Shown here one piece after another: positions 15,493 through 23,100 of a DNA stretch of 64,000 nucleotides. Origin of the DNA: Streptomyces sp. A0958 (GTDB lineage Bacteria > Actinomycetota > Actinomycetes > Streptomycetales > Streptomycetaceae); contig NZ_SSBK01000015.1 of assembly GCF_004795035.1 (NCBI RefSeq), positions 1 to 64,000 on the forward strand. The letters are read 5' to 3'. Each line of letters begins with the position of its first letter. Position 1 is the stretch's first letter. The translations under genes were made by a program, and so were the position numbers. A model generated the notes under the pieces. It saw only the letters and a list, made by a program, of their open reading frames with translations. It was not told where the DNA came from and did no database searches.

Positions 15493-16058
15493 GGCGTGAA
15501 CAGAAGCCCGGCGAGCAGCCGGAACGCCTCCTCCGGGTCGCGGTCGCCCACCGCGTCGGTCAGGTTGCCGCTGAGCAGCAGGGTGGCGAAGCCGTGGGCC
15601 AGGGACCAGGCGGCCACGCCTGTCAGGCGGGGGTCGTCGGTGCGGGCGGCGGGGGTCAGGGTGGCGACGCCCGAGCGGAGTTCGGCCGTGGCCCGGTCCT
15701 TCGCGGCCAGGAGGTCCGGGTCGTCGGTGCGGTAGAGGGCCGGCTGGAACATCACCTGGAAGTGCGCGGGGTGCGTCGCCGCGAACCGTACGTACGCCAC
15801 GCCCCGCTCGCGGAGGTCCGGCGCCCCGGCCAGGGCGTCGGCGAAGAGGCTGTAGCCCTCGGCGGCGATGGCGGTGAGCAGGCCCGTGCGGTCCTTGAAG
15901 TGGTGGGCGGGGGCGGCGTGCGAGACCCCGGCCCGGCGGGCCAGGTCGCGCAGGCTCAGCGCGGCTGGGCCCTCGGTGGCGATGACGTCGAGAGCGGCGG
16001 TGAGGACGGCCCGCCTCAGGTCGCCGTGGTGGTAGGTGCGGTCGCGATCGCTGGTCAT
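15480..16058 (-). CDS. TetR-family regulator
   Basis: 192 residues. The N-terminal TetR helix-turn-helix is clear: LRRAVLTAALDVIATEGPA, then LSLRDLARRAGVSHAAPAHHF (about 13-55). The C-terminal part resembles the TetR_C_33/WHG ligand domain (ATHPAHFQVMFQPALY). The ATG at 16058 is the only sensible start. It is divergent from the SCO6745-like gene with 105 bp between them. A TAGATT -10 box on the minus strand (16082 to 16077) lies 18 bp before the start. The ligand is unknown; control of itself and of the divergent gene is inferred. Confidence 0.87.
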   Translation of the reverse strand: MTSDRDRTYHHGDLRRAVLTAALDVIATEGPAALSLRDLARRAGVSHAAPAHHFKDRTGLLTAIAAEGYSLFADALAGAPDLRERGVAYVRFAATHPAHFQVMFQPALYRTDDPDLLAAKDRATAELRSGVATLTPAARTDDPRLTGVAAWSLAHGFATLLLSGNLTDAVGDRDPEEAFRLLAGLLFTPGGA

Positions 16059-16086
16059 GGACAGCAGACTACGCCGAATCTAGTCA

Positions 16087-16145
16087 TTGACAAGTTCGAG
16101 AGGTGAGGTGCACGCTGGGCATCTGGCCAGTGACAAGATAAATGA
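16087..16145. promoter_or_regulatory. Divergent promoter/operator region between TetR and SCO6745-like genes
   Basis: A perfect TTGACA (16087-16092) lies in CATTGACAAG, and a second AGTGACAAG follows about 45 bp further. CATT/AATGA half-sites at each end could form a weak inverted repeat. TetR binding here is inferred from position only. Confidence 0.35.
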
Positions 16146-16163
16146 CGCTGCGGAGGCGGAGAC

Positions 16164-17030
16164 ATGTCCGAGGAACTGGGTCGCGTACGGCAGATGTGGC
16201 ACCTGCTGGAGCCCCTGCACGCCGTTCTCTACTACGCGCCGGAGGCCTTCGAGGAGGCCGCATCCCTCGGGTACGGCGTCGACGAGCGGTGGCCGAGCTA
16301 CTTCGCCTGGCGGGCGGCGCCGCTCGGGGAGGCCGGGGCGGGGCAGGTCGGCGAGACCTTCTACAGCTTCAGCCCGCGCATGGTGGGCGCCCACGTTCCG
16401 GGCATCTGGTCCGTCGCCTCGCCGGACGCGGTGCTCGACGCCCGGGGCCGGGCCGTCGACCGCGCGTACCGGACGCTGCTGGGCGAGGAGGCCGCCGCGC
16501 CGGGGACGGCCGAGGCCGCCGCGCTGCTGCGGCGCGTGGCGGAGGCAGCCGATACGGCGGGCCGGCCGCTCGCCGCGGCCAACGCCGCGCTGCCCTGGCC
16601 GGACGAACCCCACCTCGCCCTCTGGCACGCGGCGACCGTCCTGCGCGAGCACCGGGGCGACGGCCACCTCGCGGCGCTCGTACGCGCCGGGCTCGACCCG
16701 GTCGAGTCACTGGTGTCCTTCGCGGCGATCGGGGCCGCCCGCCGTGAGGTGTTCGCGAGCCGGGGGTGGAGCGAGGGTGAGTGGCAGGAGGGGCTCCAGC
16801 GGCTGGAGAAGCGGGGACTGGTGACGGGGGACGGTACGGCGACCGACGCCGGCCGCGCCCTGCGGGCCGAGGTCGAGCGGCGTACCGACGAGTCGGCGGC
16901 CGGTCCCTGGCGGGTGCTCGGAGAGGAGGAGCGGGACCGGCTCGTCGGGCTGTCGGGGCCGCTGTGGGTGGCGGCGATCGGGTCCGGGCTGCTGCCGTCG
17001 GAGACGACGCTCGGCATCGGCAAGGTGTGA
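16164..17030 (+). CDS. SCO6745-family protein with MarR-like C-terminal wing
   Basis: 288 residues. The N-terminus (RQMWHLLEPLHAVLYYAPEA) and the AWRAAPLG and FYSFSPRMV segments are the hallmarks of a streptomycete family typified by SCO6745. The C-terminal third (GWSEGEWQEGLQRLEKRGLV, then DAGRALRAEVERRTD) looks like a winged helix, so a regulatory or ligand-binding role is possible; the biochemical function is unknown. The ATG at 16164 follows GGAGGCGGAG. It is divergent from a TetR regulator. Confidence 0.7.
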   Translation: MSEELGRVRQMWHLLEPLHAVLYYAPEAFEEAASLGYGVDERWPSYFAWRAAPLGEAGAGQVGETFYSFSPRMVGAHVPGIWSVASPDAVLDARGRAVDRAYRTLLGEEAAAPGTAEAAALLRRVAEAADTAGRPLAAANAALPWPDEPHLALWHAATVLREHRGDGHLAALVRAGLDPVESLVSFAAIGAARREVFASRGWSEGEWQEGLQRLEKRGLVTGDGTATDAGRALRAEVERRTDESAAGPWRVLGEEERDRLVGLSGPLWVAAIGSGLLPSETTLGIGKV

Positions 17031-17070
17031 TCCAGGCCGCATCGGAGGCGAACGGTGGCCTTGAACGGCC

Positions 17071-17128
17071 CCTGACGGGGAAGACATCCGTAGGATTCCC
17101 GGGTTGGTTCGGCTTTCTCCCCGTCAGG
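17071..17128 (+). promoter_or_regulatory. Inverted repeat flanking a TAGGAT promoter box
   Basis: CCTGACGGGGA (17071-17081) and TCCCCGTCAGG (17118-17128) are perfect 11-bp arms. The 36-bp interval holds TAGGAT (17091-17096), a consensus Streptomyces -10 for the lipoprotein gene at 17139. It could be an operator or serve as a weak terminator for the upstream gene. Confidence 0.5.
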
Positions 17129-17138
17129 ACGGCTACGA

Positions 17139-17921
17139 GTGATATCCCTCCGCGTGTCTCGGTTGATGGTGCCCACCCTGGCCGTGACGGCCGCGCTGGC
17201 CCTGAGTGGTTGTGACCCCGACCAGGTCACCTCCGGCGCCGACCGCTCCGGCGGCGCCGCGGACGGCGGCGGTCAGTCCGTCACCGGTTTCGGGGCCAGC
17301 CCGCTGGACAACGCCGACGGTACGAAGCCGGGCCTCGCGCCCCTCACTTCGGACGCGGACCGGGCGGCGGCCCGGAAGGTCATCGAGAAGGTCGCGACCA
17401 AGGGGCGCGGCCCCAAGACGGGGTACAAGCGCGACAAGTTCGGGTACGCGTGGAAGGACTCGGTCGACGGCATACCCCTGTCCCGCAACGGCTGCGACAC
17501 CCGCAACGACCTGCTCGCCCGTGACGGCAAGGACGTCGAACTCCGCTCCGGTTCGGACTGCGTGGTCGTCTCCATGACCCTCAAGGACCCGTACACCGGC
17601 AAGACCATCGAGTGGCGCAAGCAGCAGGCGACCAAGGTGCAGATCGACCACGTCATGCCGCTGTCGTACGACTGGCAGATGGGCGCCGCCCGCTGGAACG
17701 AGGCCAAGCGGCAGCAGATCGCCAACGACCCGCTCAACCTCATCCCGGTGGACGGCCCGGCCAACAACGCCAAGCGCGACTCCGGCCCCGCGACCTGGCT
17801 CCCGCCGTACAAGCCGGTGCGGTGCGCGTACGCGCTGCGCTTCGCCCAGGTCTCGCTGAAGTACGAACTGCCCGTCACCACCGCGGACAAGGAGATGATG
17901 CTGCGGCAGTGCGGCGGCTGA
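17139..17921 (+). CDS. Secreted HNH (DUF1524-type) nuclease lipoprotein
   Basis: 260 residues. The signal sequence ends in a lipobox (LALSGC, Cys24). The mature protein carries the DUF1524/GmrSD-type HNH signature: KVQIDHVMPLSYDW with catalytic Asp-His, then NDPLNLIPVDGPANNAKRD and a final Lys/Arg-rich helix. Cys167- and Cys253-type cysteines may form a disulfide. Proteins of this class are extracellular DNases, plausibly used to scavenge nucleic acid. GTG 17139 is taken as start; ATG 17166 would shorten the signal peptide n-region and lacks a better ribosome site. It is monocistronic. Confidence 0.82.
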   Translation: MISLRVSRLMVPTLAVTAALALSGCDPDQVTSGADRSGGAADGGGQSVTGFGASPLDNADGTKPGLAPLTSDADRAAARKVIEKVATKGRGPKTGYKRDKFGYAWKDSVDGIPLSRNGCDTRNDLLARDGKDVELRSGSDCVVVSMTLKDPYTGKTIEWRKQQATKVQIDHVMPLSYDWQMGAARWNEAKRQQIANDPLNLIPVDGPANNAKRDSGPATWLPPYKPVRCAYALRFAQVSLKYELPVTTADKEMMLRQCGG

Positions 17922-17946
17922 CCCGGCAGGTCCGGTAAGTCCCACA

Positions 17947-17982
17947 GGCCCGGTCGGCCCGGTCGGCCCGGTCGGCCCGGTC
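17947..17982. repeat. 9-bp tandem repeat, four copies
   Basis: GGCCCGGTC is repeated four times exactly, between the convergent lipoprotein and SDR genes. It is a simple repeat, and no function is evident. Confidence 0.9.
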
Positions 17983-18013
17983 GTGCTGGGTGGCCGGGCG
18001 CCGGGCCCCGTGA

Positions 18014-18802
18014 TCAGAGGCCCGAGCCTCCCGTCGCGTCGATCACCGTGCCCGTCACCCAGCGGGAGTCGTCCGAGGCGAGGAACGCCACGATGTCCGC
18101 GACGTCCTCCGGCTGCCCGACCCGGCCCAGCGCCGCCAGCGACGCCGCCTGCGCCTCGGCCTCGGCGTTGCCGCGCAGCCAGTCCGCGTTGATGTCGGTG
18201 TCGATGATGCCGGGGGCCACCGAGTTGACCGTGATGCCGCGCGGGCCCAACTCCTTGGCGAGGGTCAGCGTGAAGTTGTCCACGGCGCCCTTCGTCGCGC
18301 TGTAGGCGATGATCTCCGGCATGGCGATCCGGGCCGCGCCGCTGGATATGTTGATGATCCGGCCGCCGTCGCGCAGCCGGTCCAGCCCGTGCCGGACGAT
18401 GAAGAACGGCGCCCGCACGTTGACGGCGAAGACGTCGTCGAACGCCTCCTCGGTGAGGGAGGCCAGCTCGGAGTAGAGCCCGGCGGCGGCGTTGTTCACG
18501 ATGATGTCCACCCCGCCGCCGGGCACGTGCGCGGTGATCTGCGCGTCGAACGCCTCCCACAGCGCGGCCGCGTCGCCGTGCGCGCCCAGCTCGGCGCGGA
18601 TCGGGAACGCGGTGCCGCCGTTCTTCCGGATGACCTCCACGACCTCGTCGGCCGCCGCCGCGTCACGGGCGTAGGCGACGGCCACGACGGCCCCGTCCCG
18701 CCCCAGCCGTTCCGCGATGCCCCGGCCGATGCCCCGGCTGCCGCCGGTGACCAGTGCGACCTTGCCCTCAAGCCCGTTCTTCTCAAGCCCGTTCGTACGC
18801 AC
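18014..18802 (-). CDS. SDR-family NAD(P)-dependent oxidoreductase
   Basis: 262 residues. The Rossmann motif TGGSRGIG (19-26), NNAA (about 105), the catalytic Ser in SSGAA and YSATK (Tyr/Lys pair), and the PG motif SVAPGIIDTD are all present, so the enzyme should be active. The C-terminal GQPEDVADIVAFLASD is typical of 3-oxoacyl-reductase-like SDRs. The start is GTG 18802 behind GAGGGGC. The first residues contain a 5-codon in-frame duplication (NGLEK/NGLEG, 15-bp unit CTCAAGCCCGTTCTT on the plus strand). It is divergent from a TetR gene with two shared operators, so substrate-induced control is likely. The substrate is unknown. Confidence 0.88.
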   Translation of the reverse strand: MRTNGLEKNGLEGKVALVTGGSRGIGRGIAERLGRDGAVVAVAYARDAAAADEVVEVIRKNGGTAFPIRAELGAHGDAAALWEAFDAQITAHVPGGGVDIIVNNAAAGLYSELASLTEEAFDDVFAVNVRAPFFIVRHGLDRLRDGGRIINISSGAARIAMPEIIAYSATKGAVDNFTLTLAKELGPRGITVNSVAPGIIDTDINADWLRGNAEAEAQAASLAALGRVGQPEDVADIVAFLASDDSRWVTGTVIDATGGSGL

Positions 18803-18825
18803 GGCTGTTGCCCCTCACCAATTTG

Positions 18826-18878
18826 TTGAGTGATCGTTCAAGAAAGAACTTAGCACGACTTGTTGAGTGGGCGCTCTA
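18826..18878. promoter_or_regulatory. Two TetR-type operators between SDR and TetR genes
   Basis: TTGAGTGATCGTTCAA (18826-18841) and TTGAGTGGGCGCTCTA (18863-18878) are imperfect palindromes, each preceded by the same TTG and placed 37 bp apart. One lies next to each divergent start. Confidence 0.65.
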
Positions 18879-18889
18879 GAATGGGGGGC

Positions 18890-19510
18890 ATGGGAGATAA
18901 AGGTGCGACGCGCGGGCGCCCGCGCTCCTTCGACCGGGACGCCGCGCTCGCTGCGGCGATCCGGCTGTTCTGGGAGCGCGGCTACGGTGCGACTTCGATC
19001 GGCGAGCTGACGGAGGCGATGGGTATCAGGCCCGCGAGCCTCTACGCCGCGTTCGGCGACAAGCGGTCGCTCTTCGAGGAGGCTGTCGCCGCGTACGGGA
19101 GGACGCCGGCCGGTGCCTTCATGGGCGACGCGCTGGAGGAGGAGCCCACGGCCTACCGCGCCTTCGCGCGCATCCTGCGGGACGCGGCACGGATCTACGC
19201 CGACCCGTCGCACCCGGCGGGCTGCATGACGATCAGGGCCGCAGTCAACGTCGCCCCGCAGGACGCCGAGGCGGGCGCCCACCTGAAGGGCCTGCGCAAC
19301 GCCAACGTCGTGGCCTGGGAGTCACGGCTGCGGGCCGCGCAGCGCACGGGCGAACTGCCGGAGAGGGTGAACCCGCGGGCGCTCGCCGGGTACTTCGCCA
19401 CGATCATCCAGGGCATGTCGCAGCGGTCCTGCGACGGGGCCGGCCCGGACGAACTGGCCGAGATCGCCGAGCTGGCGCTGGCTGCCTGGCCGGGGGAGCG
19501 CGAGGGCTGA
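18890..19510 (+). CDS. TetR-family regulator of the divergent SDR gene
   Basis: 206 residues from ATG 18890. The HTH spans about 8-55: RPRSFDRDAALAAAIRLFWERGYGATS, then MGIRPASLYAAFGDKRSLF. The C-terminal part fits the TetR_C_16-like group (GCMTIRAAVNVAPQ). A start at 18881 (three codons earlier) cannot be excluded; the GGGGGG run at 18883-18888 is placed awkwardly close to 18890. The intergenic region with the SDR gene holds two palindromes (18826-18841 and 18863-18878) that are probably its binding sites. A bidirectional terminator follows. Confidence 0.87.
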   Translation: MGDKGATRGRPRSFDRDAALAAAIRLFWERGYGATSIGELTEAMGIRPASLYAAFGDKRSLFEEAVAAYGRTPAGAFMGDALEEEPTAYRAFARILRDAARIYADPSHPAGCMTIRAAVNVAPQDAEAGAHLKGLRNANVVAWESRLRAAQRTGELPERVNPRALAGYFATIIQGMSQRSCDGAGPDELAEIAELALAAWPGEREG

Positions 19511-19521
19511 GCCAGTGAAAT

Positions 19522-19554
19522 GAACGGAACCCGCCGGGAGGGCGGGTTCCGTTC
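19522..19554. terminator. Bidirectional terminator
   Basis: A 14-bp perfect stem (GAACGGAACCCGCC at 19522-19535 with 19541-19554) has a 5-nt loop between convergent genes. Confidence 0.88.
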
Positions 19555-19594
19555 GGGTTCCGTGAGGGCGTACGCGGCGCGTGCGCCCTGCGGG

Positions 19595-20464
19595 TCAGAG
19601 CTTCAGGTCCCACTGCGTCGCGTCGTACGTGAAGCCGGGGTTGACCTCCACGGTCAGGTTCGCGGCGTCGGCCGGCGAGTCGAACGCGTAGAGGACCGTG
19701 ACCTTCTTGCCCGGCAGGATCGTGCCGCTGAAGCCCTCGCCGACCTTGTCGTCGAAGATCTGCTCGGCGTCGACCCCGTCCTCCCCGGCGCGCGCATCGA
19801 CGGTCACGAGCATGGAGTCGAACTTCTCCTTGCCCGCGTTCTCGATGACGACGGCGACGCGGTAGGCCTTGTTGCCCCTGGTGTGGCCGACCGCGTACTC
19901 GCTCGGGGAGTACTTGGTGGCGTCGCCGACCGTGACCGTGAGGTCGTCGTCGTACACCGCGGAGTCGCCGGCCTCCAGCGCCCCGCTGGTGTCCTTCTTC
20001 TCCCCGCTTCCCTTCCCCTTGTCCTCGCTCCCCTTCTCCTCCCCCTTTCCGCTGTCGCCGCCCGCCTTCGGCTTCGCGGACGACGTCGTGTCCGACACCG
20101 TCTTGTTCAGGTCGTCCACCGCGTCGCCGACCGCCTTGAACGTGATCACCGCGCCGACCACCGAGAGGATCAGCGCGATCAGCGCGAGGATCGTCCCGAA
20201 CGTCGCCATGTTCTTGTTCGTCGCCTCGCCCCGCTTGGCGCGGCCCCGGCCGACCAGCCCCAGGATCAGTGCGATCGTGCCGAGGATGCCCGCCAGCCAG
20301 AACAGGAACGGCACCAGGCCGGAGACCGACCCGATGAGCCCGAGGATCAGGGCCGCGACGCCCAGTCCGTTGCGCGCGGGGCGCAGGCCGGGGGTCTGCT
20401 GGGGCGTGTACGGCTGCTGCGGCTGGGAGTACGGGGACTGCGGCGGCTGCGTGAACTGGGACAT
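19595..20464 (-). CDS. DUF4190/DUF4352-like membrane protein
   Basis: 289 residues. A Pro/Gln-rich cytoplasmic N-terminus (1-35) precedes DUF4190-like tandem hydrophobic segments with GVAALILGLIGSV and ILGTIALILGLVGRGRAKRGE (about 38-85). A third helix lies at about 95-120. Next comes a low-complexity Lys/Gly/Glu/Asp linker (about 135-165) and a C-terminal beta-rich DUF4352-like domain (VTVGDATKYSPSEYAVG, RVAVVIENAG). Such proteins display an immunoglobulin-like domain outside the membrane; the function is unknown. The start ATG 20464 follows AAGGGC. Promoter and leader hairpin are visible upstream (20509-20566). Confidence 0.75.
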   Translation of the reverse strand: MSQFTQPPQSPYSQPQQPYTPQQTPGLRPARNGLGVAALILGLIGSVSGLVPFLFWLAGILGTIALILGLVGRGRAKRGEATNKNMATFGTILALIALILSVVGAVITFKAVGDAVDDLNKTVSDTTSSAKPKAGGDSGKGEEKGSEDKGKGSGEKKDTSGALEAGDSAVYDDDLTVTVGDATKYSPSEYAVGHTRGNKAYRVAVVIENAGKEKFDSMLVTVDARAGEDGVDAEQIFDDKVGEGFSGTILPGKKVTVLYAFDSPADAANLTVEVNPGFTYDATQWDLKL

Positions 20465-20508
20465 GGCTGTGCCCTTCGGCAAGTACGGAATGAGTGGTGA
20501 GCGAATCC

Positions 20509-20566
20509 ACCTGTCGCCCTCGTGCAGCGACAGGTCAATCACACCATCATCTGTGAACCGAGTCAA
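20509..20566 (-). promoter_or_regulatory. Promoter and leader hairpin of the DUF4190-like gene
   Basis: On the minus strand TTGACT (20566-20561) and TGTGAT (20543-20538) are 17 bp apart. Immediately downstream, ACCTGTCGC (20509-20517) and GCGACAGGT (20527-20535) form a perfect 9-bp hairpin at the expected transcript start. Confidence 0.6.
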
Positions 20567-20625
20567 CACGGTTCGTGCAAAGGGACGCGATGCACGCTGT
20601 GAACCGGGCGGTGTGAACGGATCGG

Positions 20626-20631
20626 TATGCT
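20626..20631 (+). promoter_or_regulatory. Candidate -10 of the methyltransferase-like gene
   Basis: TATGCT lies 84 bp before the GTG at 20715. Three copies of TGTGAAC (20552, 20598, 20612) lie upstream and may bind a regulator. No clear -35 is present. Confidence 0.35.
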
Positions 20632-20714
20632 CGCCCGCAAGCCCGTCAACGCACTAGGTGATGCGTTGGGGTGGGCCCGACACGACAGCGGTACGAGCAC
20701 CAGGGAGACAGCAA

Positions 20715-22865
20715 GTGCCGGAGAACGCGACAGAGGTGACCGCCGCCGGGATCGCCCGCCTGGCGGGCGTGGGGCGCGCCGCCGTCAGCAACTGGCGCCG
20801 CCGGCACGCCGACTTCCCCCAGCCCGTCGGCGGCACCGAGACCAGCCCCTCCTTCGCCCTGCCCGAGGTCGAGCGGTGGCTGCGCGACCAGGGCAAGCTT
20901 GTGGAGGTCCCGCTCCGGGAACGCGTCTGGCAGCAACTGGCCGGCCACCCCGCGGGCGCCGTCGCCGCCCTGGTCCACGTCGGCTGCGCCCTCCTCGTGG
21001 CGGACCGGAGCCCGAGCGCCTGGCGCGAGATCACCGGAGTGTCCGACGAGCGCATGGCGGGCGTGCTCTCCCTCGCGCTCGACGACGCGCTCACCCACCG
21101 ATTCGGGCCCGCCGGGAACGGGCGCGCGGTGCACACCCCGGACCGGGGCGAGCTGCTGCCGTCCGTGCCCCTCCTGCGCGGCGCCGCGGAGCTGGCCGCC
21201 GAGACCGGCACCCGGGAGACGTACGAGTTCCTGCTCGGCCGTCAGCTCGACGCCAACCCGCGCCAGTACACGCTGACCCCGCCCGGACTCGCCGAGCTGA
21301 TGGCGGCACTGGCCGGCACCGGCGACCCGGACGTGCGTACCGTCCTCGACCCGGCGACGGGCACCGGCGCGCTGCTGGTCGCCGTCCCCGGGCCGGCCGC
21401 CCTCCACGGGCAGGAGAACGACCCGGACCTCGCGGCCCTCACCGCGCTCCGCCTCGCCCTGCGCACCGCCCCCGCCGAGTGCGCGCTCGACGTGCGGACC
21501 GGGGACACCCTGCGCACCGACGCCTTCCCGCGCCTGGCCGCCGACGCGGTCCTCTGCCACCCGCCGTTCAACGAGCGCAACTGGGGCCACGACGAACTCG
21601 CCTACGACCCCCGCTGGGAGTACGGCTTCCCCGCCCGCACCGAGTCCGAACTCGCCTGGGTGCAGCACGCGCTGGCCCGGCTGCGCGACGGGGGCACCGC
21701 CGTCCTGCTGATGCCGCCCGCCGCCGCCTCGCGCCGCTCCGGCCGCCGCATCCGCGCCGACCTGCTGCGGCGGGGCGCGCTGCGCGCCGTCATCGCCCTC
21801 CCGGCCGGCGCCGCACCCCCGTACGGCATCCCGCTGCACCTCTGGGTCCTGCGCAAGCCGGGGGCGGAACCGCACCCCACACCCGAACTGCTGCTGGTCG
21901 ACACCGCCGAGCCCGCCGACCAGACCGCCGACCGGGGCGGCCGCGACCGCCTCGACTGGCCGGCCCTGCGCCGCGCCGTACTCGACGCCTGGCAGGCGTA
22001 CGACGGGCAGAAGGATACGGGGGACACCCGGAAGGAGACGCCCGAAGGGCAGAAGGAGAAGGCGGTCGACGGGCGGAAGGAGAAGGCGGTCGGCGGACAG
22101 CGCGATACGGTCGGCGCCTCCCGTACCGTCCCCGTCATCGAACTCCTCGACGACGACGTCGATCTCGCCCCCGCCCGCCACCTGCCGTCCCCCGCCGTCA
22201 CCGGCGGGCCCGCCGAGCTGGCCGGCGTACGGGAGCGGCTGACGCGGACCCTGGGCCTCGCCTCCGGGCTCACCCCACCGCCCCCGGCACTCTCCGCCCC
22301 CGCGCACCGCCCCCTCACCACCATCGGCGAACTCGCCCGCGCCGGCGCACTCCAGCTCCGCCACGGCGGCTCCGGAACCGGCGACGGGCCCGTCCTCACC
22401 GAGCACGACGTGCTCGCGGCCACCGCCCCCTCCGGCACCCTGTCCGCCGACGGAACGCCCGAGGAGCCCGTCCTCGTCGCGCCGGGAGATGTCGTCGTCC
22501 CCGTGCTCGGCGGCGTCACCGTCGTCCGCGTCATCGACGAGGCCACCGCGGGCGCCGCCCTCGGCCGCAACCTCCAGCTGCTGCGCCCCGACCCGGCCGT
22601 GCTCGACGCGTGGTTCCTCGCCGGCTTCCTGCGCGGCACCACCAACAACCGGCAGGCCAGCAGTCACGCCTCCACCGCGACCCGGCTCGACGCCCGCCGC
22701 CTCCAACTGCCCCGCCTGCCCCTGGCCGAGCAGCAGCGGTACGGCGAAAGGTTCCGCGCCCTGGCCGCGTTCGAGGACGCGCTGCGGCTCGCCGGACGGC
22801 TCGGCGGACAACTCGTCCAGGGCCTGTACGACGGCCTGACGGACGGCACGGTCACCCCGGAGTGA
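20715..22865 (+). CDS. HTH - type I-like DNA methyltransferase (HsdM) - HsdS-like fusion
   Basis: 716 residues. The N-terminus has an AlpA/MerR-like helix-turn-helix with a recognition segment (GIARLAGVGRAAVSNWRRR, then FALPEVERWL, about 9-57). An HsdM-like core follows with SAM motif I DPATGTG (212-218) and motif IV at 282-285, here HPPF instead of the canonical NPPF/Y. Next is an Lys/Gly/Glu-rich insertion (about 433-465). The C-terminal third resembles half of an HsdS specificity subunit (RLQLPRLPLAEQQRY). No restriction subunit is nearby. GTG 20715 follows GGGAGA. It is annotated N-6 DNA methylase in relatives. The altered motif IV makes catalysis doubtful, and a DNA-binding regulator is an alternative. 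Confidence 0.75.
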   Translation: MPENATEVTAAGIARLAGVGRAAVSNWRRRHADFPQPVGGTETSPSFALPEVERWLRDQGKLVEVPLRERVWQQLAGHPAGAVAALVHVGCALLVADRSPSAWREITGVSDERMAGVLSLALDDALTHRFGPAGNGRAVHTPDRGELLPSVPLLRGAAELAAETGTRETYEFLLGRQLDANPRQYTLTPPGLAELMAALAGTGDPDVRTVLDPATGTGALLVAVPGPAALHGQENDPDLAALTALRLALRTAPAECALDVRTGDTLRTDAFPRLAADAVLCHPPFNERNWGHDELAYDPRWEYGFPARTESELAWVQHALARLRDGGTAVLLMPPAAASRRSGRRIRADLLRRGALRAVIALPAGAAPPYGIPLHLWVLRKPGAEPHPTPELLLVDTAEPADQTADRGGRDRLDWPALRRAVLDAWQAYDGQKDTGDTRKETPEGQKEKAVDGRKEKAVGGQRDTVGASRTVPVIELLDDDVDLAPARHLPSPAVTGGPAELAGVRERLTRTLGLASGLTPPPPALSAPAHRPLTTIGELARAGALQLRHGGSGTGDGPVLTEHDVLAATAPSGTLSADGTPEEPVLVAPGDVVVPVLGGVTVVRVIDEATAGAALGRNLQLLRPDPAVLDAWFLAGFLRGTTNNRQASSHASTATRLDARRLQLPRLPLAEQQRYGERFRALAAFEDALRLAGRLGGQLVQGLYDGLTDGTVTPE

Positions 22866-22886
22866 GCCGGGAGTGAGCCCCCGAGC

Positions 22887-22949
22887 GGTCCCGGCGACAA
22901 CGGCTCAGCGGTCCCGGCGGCGACGGCTCAGCGGTGCCCGCGACGACGG
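22887..22949. repeat. 23-bp tandem repeat, 2.7 copies
   Basis: Units beginning GGTCCCGGCG start at 22887, 22910 and 22933 (partial). They lie in the intergenic region after the methyltransferase-like gene. Confidence 0.75.
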
Positions 22950-22980
22950 CCCGCCGGGCGGTACGGTCACACGGAAGGGA

Positions 22981-23001
22981 GCGGAACCACAACGGTTCCG
23001 C
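22981..23001 (+). terminator. Candidate terminator
   Basis: GCGGAACC and GGTTCCGC (perfect 8-bp arms, 5-nt loop) lie 115 bp after the methyltransferase-like gene stop. Confidence 0.5.
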
Positions 23002-23033
23002 ACAACTCCGGGCCCCCTGTCGGTGTCGCCCCT

Positions 23034-23070
23034 TACGCTCGGTCTGCGCGCACGCCCCTGTGCGCGCGGA
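23034..23070 (+). promoter_or_regulatory. Promoter -10 and leader hairpin of the kinase operon
   Basis: TACGCT (23034-23039) is followed at the expected transcript start by a hairpin, GCGCGCAC/GTGCGCGC (23046-23067), extendable by three pairs. The ATG follows at 23101. Confidence 0.4.
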
Positions 23071-23100
23071 CGTACCACCACCAGGCATCCAGGAGCAGCC

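Noticed and set aside
17133..18560. Minus-strand frame with collagen-like GPTGPTGPTG repeat
   Set aside because: The Gly-Pro-Thr run is the antisense reading of the 9-bp GGCCCGGTC tandem repeat; the SDR gene in another frame explains the region.
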